A stretch of DNA of 64,000 bases, from the NCBI GenBank assembly GCA_037443945.1, contig JBBINH010000002.1, forward strand, positions 1 to 64,000. Direction: 5' to 3'. A model generated the notes under the pieces. That model saw only the letters and a program-made list of their open reading frames with translations, was not told where the DNA came from and searched no databases. Source of the stretch: SSF26 sp037443945. Lineage in GTDB: Bacteria > Chloroflexota > Anaerolineae > J102. Numbering within the stretch: the stretch's first letter is position 1; each line of letters starts with the position of its first letter. A program made the translations under genes and the position numbers. Shown here piece by piece: positions 37,878 through 48,603 of the stretch.

Positions 37878-39338
37878 ATGCAAACGTATAAACGGTTCTC
37901 TCTTTTTTCCTTCCGGTTGGCCATCGTCCTGGCCTTGCTGACCATAGGCCTCACGACCGCCATGGCCCTGGCCGACGAGGCTACCCCACCCCAGGATAGC
38001 TCCCTTTTGCCCGAAAGGAATACCATCGAATTCGACGGACAGGTCATGGCCAGGCCTGTGGGCGGAGCCGTCGGCCTTTGGCAAATCGACGGCCGCAGCG
38101 TTATGGCGACGTCTGCCACCCGTTTTGTGCCCAATGCCGAGGCCATCCGGGTTGGTGATTGGGTTCGCGTGGTGGCCCGGAATCGCGGAGGCCAGCTTGT
38201 AGCCCAGCTTATCGCCAAAACCCGGCCCGTGCCGTTACCGACGGTGGCGGGACGTATCGAGGCCATGTCACCCACGCAGTGGACCATCGGCAGGACCGTC
38301 GTCCTGATCGACGCCAACACGCAGATTACCGGGGATCCTCCCGATGTAGGCGATTGGGCCGTGGCTCAGGTGCGGCGGACAACGGCAGGTTGGCTGGCCG
38401 TGCGCATTCACGTGCGCGATGCCGGTCCTATCGTACCACCCCCACCGCAACGCCTGATTCGGGGTCGTATCGAAGCCATCGGCGAGACCAGTTGGACCAT
38501 CGGCAGGGTGGTGGTGTTTGTGGATGCCGGGACCCGGATCGAAGGTGATCATCCCGATGTGGGGGATTTTGCGATGGCCTGGGTTGTGTCCTCGCCGTCA
38601 GGGGAGCTGCTGGCCAGGCGTATTGTGGTCCGCGATGCATGGCCCGATAAGATCGTGCTGCGCGGGCAGGTGCTGGCCATAGACGAGGGAATATGGACGG
38701 TGCTGGTCGAGGATCAGGAGAAGACCGTCCTGACCGATGAGCATACCCGTATTCTCGGTGACCCGACCGTGGGCGATTGGGTCGGCATCAAGGGCGTGCT
38801 CACGGGCGATGGTTCCGTCCTGGCCCATGTCATCGTGAAGTTGGCGGGCGTTTTCCCGAAGGTGAATTTCGCCGGGTTTGTGACGGCCATCCTGCCGAGT
38901 TCGCATGCGGCTGAGGCTTCTATTGTCGTCTGGGAAGTGACGGCTCCGGCCATGGGTGCCAAACCGGCCCAAACCTGGACCGTCCTTATCACCGAGGAGA
39001 CGCGGAGCAACGTTGACCCGAAAGGGGTGACCGTGGGCACCTGGGTCAAGGGCAACGGCGACCGCCTGGACGACGGTCTGATTCAGGCCCGGAGTGTGCA
39101 CGTGACGGCGCCTCCGCGGTTGCCTTTCCGGGGCGAAGTGACCACGCAACCCGACCCCGGTGCACCGGATTTCCCCCAAGGGCTGTGGGTCATCGGCGGC
39201 ACGAGCGTGTATGTGACGGCCCAAACCCGCATCGAGGGCCCTGTGCCCGAGCTGGGCCAACAGGCCGGCGGTTTCGGTCTTCTGCGATCCTCCGATGGCG
39301 CTCTCGATGCCTTGTTGTTGACGGTCCTGTCCCGCTGA
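37878..39338 (+). CDS. Exported protein with repeated DUF5666-like beta domains
   Basis: 486 aa with a signal peptide (hydrophobic about 12-32, then ALADEA). The rest is about six repeats of a small beta-barrel module of some 65-70 residues. The pattern is G-R-I-E-A-[IM]-x-x-x-x-W-T-I-G-x-x-V-V-x-[IV]-D-A-x-T-x-I-x-G-D-x-P-x-V-G-D-x-A, clear at GRIEAMSPTQWTIG and GRIEAIGETSWTIG, and degraded later (VLAIDEGIWTVLVEDQEK, SVYVTAQTRIEG). This fits DUF5666, a domain abundant in Chloroflexota and Actinomycetota exported proteins with unknown ligand. Strong ribosome site and an intrinsic terminator downstream make it a single-gene unit. Confidence 0.85.
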   Translation: MQTYKRFSLFSFRLAIVLALLTIGLTTAMALADEATPPQDSSLLPERNTIEFDGQVMARPVGGAVGLWQIDGRSVMATSATRFVPNAEAIRVGDWVRVVARNRGGQLVAQLIAKTRPVPLPTVAGRIEAMSPTQWTIGRTVVLIDANTQITGDPPDVGDWAVAQVRRTTAGWLAVRIHVRDAGPIVPPPPQRLIRGRIEAIGETSWTIGRVVVFVDAGTRIEGDHPDVGDFAMAWVVSSPSGELLARRIVVRDAWPDKIVLRGQVLAIDEGIWTVLVEDQEKTVLTDEHTRILGDPTVGDWVGIKGVLTGDGSVLAHVIVKLAGVFPKVNFAGFVTAILPSSHAAEASIVVWEVTAPAMGAKPAQTWTVLITEETRSNVDPKGVTVGTWVKGNGDRLDDGLIQARSVHVTAPPRLPFRGEVTTQPDPGAPDFPQGLWVIGGTSVYVTAQTRIEGPVPELGQQAGGFGLLRSSDGALDALLLTVLSR

Positions 39339-39368
39339 ACCGGTTGATCGATCGGCGACTAACGCTCA

Positions 39369-39399
39369 TCCCCGGCCCTCAAGGGGGCCGGGGATTTTT
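39369..39399 (+). terminator. Intrinsic terminator of the DUF5666-repeat gene
   Basis: TCCCCGGCCC (39369-39378) pairs with GGGCCGGGGA (39385-39394), a 10-bp stem with a 6-nt loop, followed directly by five T (39395-39399). Confidence 0.9.
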
Positions 39400-39450
39400 A
39401 TAGCCGTCGTTGACGCTCAGGTCCGGTCACCGTCTTGGGCGGTGATAACA

Positions 39451-39481
39451 AGATGGGGGTGGTTTGCCGCCATCCCCATCT
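39451..39481. repeat. Inverted repeat downstream of ftsH
   Basis: AGATGGGGGTGG and CCATCCCCATCT (39451-39462 and 39470-39481) form a 12-bp stem with one G-T pair and a 7-nt loop. It lies 27 bp after the ftsH stop, on the correct side to end ftsH transcription, but has no T-run on the minus strand. Confidence 0.5.
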
Positions 39482-39507
39482 CGGCGATGCCACTTGCCGG
39501 TGTCTTC

Positions 39508-41454
<1,947 letters not shown>

Positions 41455-41783
41455 GTAAGGTTCTCCGAAGTTGGGAGGATTCCCAACAGATTAGGCTGGT
41501 CCTATTATAACACGAGGCGTTGGTCTTGGCTATTCGGCGTGGCAGACATCAAGAACGGATCGACAAAATCAACCCCAGTATGTCCGTTTTAATGATCTCT
41601 GACTGCAACAAGGCTTCCACTCGCCGTCCGACCGGGTCCTGTCGTTGCAGGCATCATCGGGTATTCCTATCACCCGAAGGACGGTTGCTGTTTGATCGAT
41701 TTTGCATTTTCGGAACATTGATTGATACTTAAACGGCCTGTTTTACCCTGTTTTCTCCGCCCCTATTGTGAGGTAGGTCTACC
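41455..41783. other. Intergenic region between divergent ftsH and cyclase gene
   Basis: 329 bp with no convincing gene. It carries the ftsH extended -10 at 41512-41504 (minus strand). The half next to the cyclase gene is distinctly more AT-rich (41690-41760) and probably holds its promoter, but I could not fix a hexamer pair. No riboswitch recognised. Confidence 0.5.
41504..41512 (-). promoter_or_regulatory. Extended -10 promoter element for ftsH
   Basis: On the minus strand TGTTATAAT (41512-41504): TATAAT with the extended TGn. No good -35 is found 16-18 bp upstream. The ATG at 41454 would be about 43 nt from the start site. Confidence 0.6.
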
Positions 41784-42737
41784 ATGAACCGCAAAACTTG
41801 GCTTCTCGTCTTTATGTTGTCGGTTTTGGCGCTGGCTGCTTGTACCCCACCACCCACATCGACTGCGACGGCGCCATCACCGGATTTATGGGAGGTCTAT
41901 GAGGATTTCTTCGTCAAGGCGAAATACATTGACCTGACCCATGCCTTCGAACCGGCGCAACCGGTTTGGCCGGGCTTCGGCAATGCCGTCTTCAAGCCGG
42001 CCGTGGCCGGACAGGCCATCGAAGGCTATGTCAAGGTAGGACAGGAGTTTACCTATGCCGAGCATGGCTTTGTGGCCACGGCCTACGAGCTGCCCACCGA
42101 CCAATACGGGACCCAGCTCGACCCACCGGCGCATTGGGATGAATATGGCGCTACCATCAGCGATATCCCGGCCACCTATGCCATCCGGCCGTTGGTCGTC
42201 ATCAATATCAGCGATAAGGTGGCCAAAGATGAGGGCTATCATCTGCAGGTGCAGGATATCCTCGACTGGGAGGCCAAATACGGTCGCATCCCGGCCGGAT
42301 CGGTGGTGATGGTCCGGTCGGACTGGTACAAACGTTGGGGCGATCTGGCCCGCTTTAACCAGAAGCCCTTCCCCGGCGTAAGCCTCGACGCGCTTAAGTT
42401 CCTTCATCTCGAGCGCAACATCCTCTTCCACGGCCATGAGCCTCTCGACACAGACACCACACCCACGCTGGAAGGCGAGTACTGGCTGATGCACAATCAT
42501 TTTGCCCAGGCCGAGGGGGTGGCCAACCTGGACCAGGTGCCGGAGGCCGGTGCGCTGATTATCATCGGTTTTGCTAAACCCAAGGGCGGAACGGGTGGTT
42601 ATGCCCGCTACATCGCCGTAGCGCCGCCTGATTGGCCCTACGGCGTTTCCATCGAGGAAATGCCGGGCGCACCACTGCCCAAACAGACCGCACCGCTCCG
42701 CCGCGACGAACACGGTGTGTTGCGACCAACACCCTGA
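41784..42737 (+). CDS. Cyclase-family (kynurenine formamidase-like) lipoprotein
   Basis: 317 aa with a lipobox (LALAAC, Cys20) and a Thr/Pro linker, so tethered outside. The remainder is a cyclase-family fold: IDLTHAFEPAQPVWPG at the start, VMVRSDWYKRW in the middle and HNHFAQAEGVANLDQV near the end. The family metal motif HxGTHxDxPxH reads QYGTQLDPPAH (residues 107-117): both first His are Gln, while Asp113 and His117 remain. Amide or lactone hydrolysis with another metal set, or a non-catalytic role, are both possible. Confidence 0.85.
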   Translation: MNRKTWLLVFMLSVLALAACTPPPTSTATAPSPDLWEVYEDFFVKAKYIDLTHAFEPAQPVWPGFGNAVFKPAVAGQAIEGYVKVGQEFTYAEHGFVATAYELPTDQYGTQLDPPAHWDEYGATISDIPATYAIRPLVVINISDKVAKDEGYHLQVQDILDWEAKYGRIPAGSVVMVRSDWYKRWGDLARFNQKPFPGVSLDALKFLHLERNILFHGHEPLDTDTTPTLEGEYWLMHNHFAQAEGVANLDQVPEAGALIIIGFAKPKGGTGGYARYIAVAPPDWPYGVSIEEMPGAPLPKQTAPLRRDEHGVLRPTP

Positions 42738-42762
42738 GCGGGCGAGACGGAAACCGGGCGCA

Positions 42763-43743
42763 TTACAGAGTGCTCTGCCCCTCGGCGTGCTTTCCGCTTT
42801 CGCCGTGCTCGTCCAACACGGCGCCGATGAAATCGGGTCGTCCCCGGCAGAAGGCTTCGATACGCATAGGCGGGCGGTTGGCAGGCTGGACCATCTGCAA
42901 CACCAACAGACCGGCGGCCGTACCCACGGCCGCGCCCCGACCCCAGGCCAAGACGTGTCCCGGTGGTGCCTGGCCTGGGGCCGGGGTCGCCGCCAGGATT
43001 TTGAGAAGTTGTCCCTTCCAGGTCGTATAGGTGCCCGGCCAGGGCTCATAGGCCCGTACCATGCGGGCGATGTGCGCGGCCGGTAGGGTCCAGTCAATCC
43101 GTCCCTGCTCCTTGGTCAAGGGGCGACAGAGAGTAACCCCTTCTTCCGGTTGGGGCCGGGGCTGAAGCCGGCCGGACAGATAAGCGGGTAAGGTGCGGAT
43201 GAGGAGATCGGCCCCCAGGCGGGCCAGGCGTGCGCCCAGGGTGGCAGCCGTATCCTCGTCATGGATAGGCTCGGATTCCTGGGCGAGGATGGGGCCGGTG
43301 TCCATGCCGGCATCCATGAGCATGATGGTGACGCCGGTGACCGTATCGCCGGCCAAGATGGCGGCGGCAATGGGGGCCGCTCCCCGCCAGCGGGGAAGGA
43401 GTGAGGCATGCACGTTGAGGCAACCGAAGCGGGGCAAGGCTAGCACTTCGGGGCGGAGGATCTGGCCGTAGGCAGCGACGACGATCAGGTCCGGAGCCAG
43501 GGCGGCGAGTTCGGCAAAAGCCGCCGGTTCCCGCAGGCGCTCGGGTTGCAACACCGGCAACCCTGCCGCCAGAGCCACCCGCTTGACCGGTGAAGGCCGC
43601 CGTTCACGACCACGGCCGGCCGCGCGATCCGGCTGGGTGACGACACCGACCACCCGATAGGCCGGATCGGCTAACAAGGCCTGCAGAGAGGGCACGGCGA
43701 AGTCCGGCGTGCCCATGAACACGGTGCGAACGGCGTCTTTCAA
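42763..43743 (-). CDS. fmt: Methionyl-tRNA formyltransferase
   Basis: 326 aa. The start is TTG 43743, overlapping the prfB stop as TTGA, and gives KDAVRTVFMGTPDFAVP. Formylates initiator Met-tRNA using 10-formyl-THF. Motifs: FGCLNVHASLLPRWRGAAPI, which contains the catalytic Asn and His, and TIMLMDAGMDTGPIL. The C-terminal OB-like domain includes RAYEPWPGTYTTWKG. No def gene is adjacent. The C-terminal tail (GESGKHAEGQSTL) is not conserved. Confidence 0.96.
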   Translation of the reverse strand: MKDAVRTVFMGTPDFAVPSLQALLADPAYRVVGVVTQPDRAAGRGRERRPSPVKRVALAAGLPVLQPERLREPAAFAELAALAPDLIVVAAYGQILRPEVLALPRFGCLNVHASLLPRWRGAAPIAAAILAGDTVTGVTIMLMDAGMDTGPILAQESEPIHDEDTAATLGARLARLGADLLIRTLPAYLSGRLQPRPQPEEGVTLCRPLTKEQGRIDWTLPAAHIARMVRAYEPWPGTYTTWKGQLLKILAATPAPGQAPPGHVLAWGRGAAVGTAAGLLVLQMVQPANRPPMRIEAFCRGRPDFIGAVLDEHGESGKHAEGQSTL

Positions 43744-44874
43744 GATGTGACCTCGGCCGCTTGGCTCTGCCCGAGCTGCAACTTCAGCCAGGCGTCGATG
43801 AAGGGGTCAAGCTCGCCGTCGAGCACGGCCGTGGTGTTGCCCGTTTCGTAGCCTGTGCGCTCGTCTTTGACCATCTGGTAAGGATGAAGGACATAGTTGC
43901 GGATGCGGCTGCCGAAACCCGGCTTGACATAGGCACCGCGCAGCGCTGCTTCCTGGGCCTCGCGTTTTTCCAACTCCATCTGATACAACCGGGCCCGCAG
44001 GATCCGCATGGCCGTCTCGCGGTTTTGCATCTGACTGCGCTCGTTCTGGCAGCTAACCACAATGCCCGTGGGCAGATGTGTGAGTCGCACGGCGGTGGCG
44101 TTCTTCTGCACATTTTGGCCTCCGGCTCCGCCGGCCAGGAACACATCCATTTTGATGTCCTCCGGCCGGATTTCGATGTGGATGTCGTCCTCGAAGCGCG
44201 GCAGGACCTCGACCTGGGCGAAGGACGTGTGGCGGCGGGCGTTGGCGTCGAAGGGGCTGATCCGGACCAGGCGATGGTTGCCCTTTTCGCCCTTGAGTAA
44301 ACCATAGGCCCAGTCGCCTTCGATCTCCACCGTAGCCGTTTTGATCCCGGCTTCTTCGCCGGGGGTGACATCGGTAATGGTGGCCTTGAAGCCGCGCCGT
44401 TCGGCCCAGCGCAGGTACATCCGCAAGAGCATCTCGGCCCAATCCTGGGCTTCGGTGCCGCCCTCGCCGGCGTGGATGGTGAGAATCGCCCCGGAACGGT
44501 CATAGGGACCGGATAAGGCCAGTTGTAGCTCGCGTTGGGTGACGGTCTCTGCCAGCTTGGCGGCGTCGGCGGCGATGGCCTGGATGGTGGCCTCATCCTC
44601 CTCCATTTCGGCCAGATCCAACAACTCCAGCGCCTGCCTGACCTCTCGCTCCAGCTGTTCCCAGCTTTCCACGTCCTCGCGCAGGGAGGTCAGCCGTCGC
44701 ATCACCGTTTGGGCCTGTTTGGGATCGGCCCACAGCTCGGGATCGGCCGCTTGTTTTTCCAGGGCCTCCAGTTGGGCGAGTTTTTGAGGCCAGTCAAAGA
44801 CGCCCCCGAATAGTCCGGAGGCGTTCCTCCAGAGATTCGAGTAACGTTCGTGTTTCGCTTCGTATTTCGTTCAT
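43740..44874 (-). CDS. prfB: Peptide chain release factor 2, with programmed +1 frameshift
   Basis: Two segments: 44874-44797 (26 codons from ATG, MNEIRSETRTLLESLEERLR...) then, after skipping T 44796, frame +1 from GAC 44795 to 43740, giving 377 aa. The frame-0 part ends CGT CTT TGA C, so the ribosome slips on CTT unless RF2 stops it. The rest is standard RF2: the stop-recognition SPF in VRISPFDANARRHTSF, and the GGQ loop in GGAGGQNVQKNATAVRL. It recognises UGA and UAA and triggers peptide release. It lies between ftsY and fmt. The frameshift makes RF2 self-limiting. Confidence 0.97.
44794..44808 (-). promoter_or_regulatory. RF2 programmed +1 frameshift site
   Basis: Minus strand CGG GGG CGT CTT TGA, followed by C. 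The run of five G three to five bases before CTT acts as the Shine-Dalgarno-like stimulator, and CTTTGAC is the invariant slippery/stop core known from E. coli prfB. The in-frame UGA at 44796-44794 is the sensor. Confidence 0.95.
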
Positions 44875-44914
44875 AATGCGCTCGTTGTTGAGGGCAGGTT
44901 GCAGGATTAGTCGG

Positions 44915-44946
44915 GTTAGAAGGTTTCAACCTGTCAACGTTCTAAC
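44915..44946. repeat. Nested inverted repeat at ftsY-prfB junction
   Basis: GTTAGAA (44915-44921) pairs with TTCTAAC (44940-44946), and an inner AGGT/ACCT pair (about 44920-44932) forms a second stem. On the minus strand it begins inside the ftsY stop codon. It has no T-run. It may be a dispersed palindrome or a processing hairpin. Confidence 0.5.
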
Positions 44947-45889
44947 GTGTCAATGACTGGACAAAGACCCAAGGATCGAATTCGGCCAGATCGTCGATTT
45001 TTTCACCGGTACCGACGAAGCGCACAGGTACGCCTAGCTGATCGGCAATAGCAAGGACAACACCGCCTTTGGCCGTGCTGTCGAGTTTGGTGAGAATGAC
45101 ACCGGTGACACCCACGGTTTCGCCGAATTTCTGCGCCTGGGTGATGGCATTCTGACCGGTTGTGGCATCGAGCACCAACAGGACCTCATGAGGGGCTTTA
45201 TGGACCTGGCGCTGGGCCACATTGCGGATTTTTTCCATTTCTCTCATGAGATTGAAGTTGGTGTGCAATCGTCCGGCCGTGTCAATAATCACGATGTCGT
45301 GATTTCGTTCCTGGGCGGCACGGATGGCGTCGTAGACCACGGCCCCCGGATCGGCGCCCGGCCCATGGGCCACAACTCCCACGCCCGCACGCTGGGCCCA
45401 GACTTTGAGCTGGTCGATGGCCGCCGCGCGGAACGTATCGGCGGCCGCGACCAGGATGCGATGGCCGCGAGCGCGATAGTATTTGGCCAGTTTACCGATG
45501 CTCGTCGTTTTGCCGGAGCCGTTGACGCCGACCACGAGCACCACCGTGAGCAAGCGATCGGGATTCTCGATATCCAGGGGCCGGTTATGGGCCTGCAGGA
45601 TGCGCACCATCTCTTCTTCCAGCACCCGATAGGCCTCTTCGGTGCGTTTGATCCCTTCGCTGCGTACCCGCGCGCGGGTGGCCTCGACCAGTTTGAGGGT
45701 GGTCTCAACGCCGACATCGCCCATGACCAGGATTTCTTCCAACTCTTCCCACAGGCGATCGTCGATTTCGTTGGCCTGAAACAGTCTACCCAGCCGACCC
45801 AGGACGCCGTGGCGGGTTTTTTCCAGGCTTTGATCGATTTTCGTTTGCTCTTCAAGGGTGACGTGGGCGCGGCGGAAACGGGAAAACAT
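44942..45889 (-). CDS. ftsY: Signal recognition particle receptor FtsY
   Basis: 315 aa from ATG 45889 (MFSRFRRAHVT), chosen because the longer frame to 45985 has no family similarity. Short N-terminal region without a long acidic A-domain, then the four-helix N-domain and G-domain. GTPase motifs: VGVNGSGKTTSIGKLA (P-loop), AADTFRAAAIDQLK, IIDTAGRLHTNFNLM, LTKLDSTAKGG and GTGEKIDDLAEFD. Docks SRP-ribosome complexes to the translocon. Downstream is prfB; divergent from rel. Confidence 0.96.
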   Translation of the reverse strand: MFSRFRRAHVTLEEQTKIDQSLEKTRHGVLGRLGRLFQANEIDDRLWEELEEILVMGDVGVETTLKLVEATRARVRSEGIKRTEEAYRVLEEEMVRILQAHNRPLDIENPDRLLTVVLVVGVNGSGKTTSIGKLAKYYRARGHRILVAAADTFRAAAIDQLKVWAQRAGVGVVAHGPGADPGAVVYDAIRAAQERNHDIVIIDTAGRLHTNFNLMREMEKIRNVAQRQVHKAPHEVLLVLDATTGQNAITQAQKFGETVGVTGVILTKLDSTAKGGVVLAIADQLGVPVRFVGTGEKIDDLAEFDPWVFVQSLTR

Positions 45890-46238
45890 GACCAAAGGCT
45901 GCGAACGGGCAAGGAAATCGAGGCGAACGACCCGACAGGGGGCGATCAAGAAATGGCCGCCGGAAGAAAACTTCGCGGCGTCCACAAAACATTATAGCCT
46001 CAGGCCGGAATGAGGAGCAAGCCCGAAAAGGGCGAGATCGGCTCTGGCCGTTCTGCGCGTCGGTTTTTGCCCACGGTAACCAGGGCACTTGTCGACGGCC
46101 CGGCAAATGGCCGGTATCCCCCGTTCGCTCTTGCAGTATAATTAGGAAGTGTCGGGACAAGGGCGCTGTGAGGCGACCTTGTCGTTGTTTTCTTGTTTTC
46201 CCCGGCTTCGCCACCGTGGTAATTGCAAAGCCTTCTTT
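45890..46238. other. Intergenic region between divergent ftsY and rel
   Basis: 349 bp with no convincing gene. Contains the likely ftsY promoter (45991-46020, minus) and, on the plus strand, a TATAAT at 46137-46142 without a good -35, about 97 bases before the rel ATG. No structured RNA recognised. Confidence 0.5.
45991..46020 (-). promoter_or_regulatory. Probable ftsY promoter
   Basis: Minus strand TTGCTC (46020-46015), an 18-bp spacer and a perfect TATAAT (45996-45991). The -35 matches only TTG of TTGACA, so the call rests mainly on the -10. Confidence 0.5.
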
Positions 46239-48515
46239 ATGCCGCATTACGTTTCCCCCACGATCGACCAGCTTCTTGCTCGTCTCGACTATCTCACACC
46301 CTCCGGTCGTGAGATGGTTCGTCGCGCCTACGAAGTGGCCGAGGCTCAACATCGCGGACAGACGCGCAGCTCGGGCGAGCCTTACATCACCCATCCTTTG
46401 GCCGTAGCCGATATCCTGTGCGACCTGCGCGCCGATGCCGAAACCCTGGCCGCAGGCCTGTTGCACGATGTCGTCGAGGATACGGGCTATCCCCCCGAAA
46501 AAATCGAGGAAGAGTTCGGCCGCAAGGTGCGTGAGCTGGTCATGGGGGTCACCAAGCTTTCCAAGCAGACCCGTCATGAGCTAGAATCGACCGATAACCA
46601 TAACGGCGACTCGTCCGCCCCGAAGCGCCGAGAGAAGCCCTCCTGGCAGGAGGAATGGGCCGAGAACATGCGCCAGCTCTTCTTGAGTTCGGGCGAGCAT
46701 CCGCTCATCCTGGTGATCAAGCTGGCCGACCGGCTCCACAACATGCGTACCCTCGATGCCATTCGCAATGAAGACAAGCGGCGACGTATCGCCCGCGAGA
46801 CGTTGGAGATCTTTGCGCCCGTGGCCAATCGTCTGGGGATCTGGCAGATCAAGTGGGAGCTTGAGGACCTTTCGTTCCGCTACCTGCAGCCGGTTATCTA
46901 TCAGCAGTTACGGGACAAGATCAACCAGCGTCGCGCCCAGCGCGAACGCTTCATCCGGCAGGTCGAAGACCAGATCCGCGCCGACCTGGCCGCGGCCGGC
47001 ATCCATGCCGAAGTCACAGGGCGGCCCAAACACATCTACAGCATCTGGCGCAAGATGCAAAAAAAGGGTATTCCCTTTGAAGAAGTGTACGACGTGCACG
47101 GCTTCCGCATCATCGTGGATACCGTGCCCGAATGCTATATCGTCCTGGGCATCATCCACAAGCGTTGGCCGCCCATTCCCGGCGAATTCGACGATTATAT
47201 CGCCCGTCCCAAAGATAACGGCTATCAATCTCTGCACACGGCCGTCTCGGGTCCGGGTGGACAGGCCATGGAGGTTCAGATCCGCACATGGGAAATGCAC
47301 GAGTTGGCCGAGCAGGGTGTAGCGGCCCATTGGCGCTATAAAGAGGACGGTCGCAAGTTCGACGAAGCCTTTGCCAACAAGATCGCCTGGTTGCGCGCTC
47401 TGCAGAGCTATCAGGAAGAGGCGCGCGATGCCTCCGAGATGCTGGAGAACATGCGCACCGACCTCTTTGGCGATCGCGTGTATGTCTTCACCCCCAAAGG
47501 CGACCTGAAAAGCCTGCCGGCCGGCTCGACGCCCATCGACTTCGCCTATGCCATCCATACCGAAGTGGGCCATCGCTGCCGTGGCGCCCGTGTCAACGGC
47601 AAGATGGTGCGGTTGGATTACCAGCTCAAGAACCGCGACCGGGTGGAGATCATCACGGCCAAAAAGGGTGGCCCCAGTCGGGATTGGCTCAACGAGCATC
47701 TGGGCTACGTGCGCACCTCACGCGCCCGCTCGAAGATCAAGCAATGGTTCCGCAAGCTCGATCGCGAACAAAACATCCAGGCCGGTCGCCAGATCCTCGA
47801 CCGTTTGATCAAGCAGCTCTATTTGCGCACCATCAGCTATGAAGACGCCGCCCGCGCGTTCGGCTACGAAAACCTCGACGACTTCCTCGCCGCCATCGGC
47901 TACGGCGATATCACCAGCGATCGGCTTTCTGCCAAGCTCATTGCTTTACAACCGCGCGATCGAGGCGAAGAAAAACTCGAAGACCTGGGCTTGCCCGAAA
48001 CGGCGACACCGGGCACGGGCGAATTGGTCACCGTGCACGGCGTCAACGGTCTGTTGACAAGGCTGGCCCAGTGTTGCAATCCCTTGCCCGGCGAAGAGGT
48101 CGTCGGCTATGTCACGCGCGGACGTGGGGTTACCGTCCATCGCGCCGACTGTCCCAACATCGTCAATCGCGCCGAACCGGAACGGCTGATTCAGGCCAGT
48201 TGGGGAGCGGAAACACCGACCTACCCGGTGCCGATCATGGTGCGGGCCTGGAATCGCACCGGACTCCTGCGCGACATCACCGCCATCGTCGCCGCCGAGG
48301 GGATCAACATCAGCTCCACCACCACCAACACGAGCCCCAAGAGCCCCTTTGCCGTGATGATGCTGACCCTGAGTGTGAGGGATGCTCAGCAGTTGACCAG
48401 GGTCATGGATCGCATCGAACGGGTACCCAATGTCATCACGGTGGAGCGCTATCGGGTCGAGAGCACCAGGGAGACGGGAAAGGGGAAACGGCGCAAGGCC
48501 GCCGTAGCGGTATAA
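46239..48515 (+). CDS. rel: Bifunctional (p)ppGpp synthetase/hydrolase Rel
   Basis: 758 aa from ATG 46239 (MPHYVSPTIDQ), chosen because conserved sequence starts there. Domain order: HD hydrolase (about 20-170; HPLAVADIL, LLHDVVEDTGYP, ADRLHNMRTL), synthetase (about 225-380; RPKHIYSIWRKMQKKG, YDVHGFRIIV, KDNGYQSLHTAV), TGS (about 420-480; VFTPKGDLKSLPAGSTP), a zinc-finger-like region with CCNPLPGE and HRADCPN, and C-terminal ACT (about 665-740). The intact HD pocket suggests both synthesis and hydrolysis of the alarmone. A Lys/Arg-rich tail ends the protein. Confidence 0.96.
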   Translation: MPHYVSPTIDQLLARLDYLTPSGREMVRRAYEVAEAQHRGQTRSSGEPYITHPLAVADILCDLRADAETLAAGLLHDVVEDTGYPPEKIEEEFGRKVRELVMGVTKLSKQTRHELESTDNHNGDSSAPKRREKPSWQEEWAENMRQLFLSSGEHPLILVIKLADRLHNMRTLDAIRNEDKRRRIARETLEIFAPVANRLGIWQIKWELEDLSFRYLQPVIYQQLRDKINQRRAQRERFIRQVEDQIRADLAAAGIHAEVTGRPKHIYSIWRKMQKKGIPFEEVYDVHGFRIIVDTVPECYIVLGIIHKRWPPIPGEFDDYIARPKDNGYQSLHTAVSGPGGQAMEVQIRTWEMHELAEQGVAAHWRYKEDGRKFDEAFANKIAWLRALQSYQEEARDASEMLENMRTDLFGDRVYVFTPKGDLKSLPAGSTPIDFAYAIHTEVGHRCRGARVNGKMVRLDYQLKNRDRVEIITAKKGGPSRDWLNEHLGYVRTSRARSKIKQWFRKLDREQNIQAGRQILDRLIKQLYLRTISYEDAARAFGYENLDDFLAAIGYGDITSDRLSAKLIALQPRDRGEEKLEDLGLPETATPGTGELVTVHGVNGLLTRLAQCCNPLPGEEVVGYVTRGRGVTVHRADCPNIVNRAEPERLIQASWGAETPTYPVPIMVRAWNRTGLLRDITAIVAAEGINISSTTTNTSPKSPFAVMMLTLSVRDAQQLTRVMDRIERVPNVITVERYRVESTRETGKGKRRKAAVAV

Positions 48516-48558
48516 ATGAGGACCGAGAACGAGAAAAACGTGAAAGTCGTCGGGATCA

Positions 48559-48567
48559 TGCTATAAT
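48559..48567 (+). promoter_or_regulatory. Extended -10 promoter element before 48604 gene
   Basis: TGCTATAAT: perfect TATAAT (48562-48567) with TGn. No good -35. The start site would be about 30 nt before ATG 48604, which could begin transcription of the 48604-50763 gene set apart from rel. Confidence 0.6.
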
Positions 48568-48603
48568 GCCGGTCGTTGCGCTCCTACCTGTCCCGCATCT
48601 GCC

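Noticed and set aside
39451..39481. Strong intrinsic terminator for ftsH
   Set aside because: Good 12-bp stem, but no T-run on the minus strand, so it is listed only as an inverted repeat.
43740..44705. RF2 as an ordinary 321-aa gene starting at 44705
   Set aside because: The N-terminal domain is missing in that reading, and the CTTTGAC frameshift core plus 26-codon leader ORF at 44874-44797 restore it.
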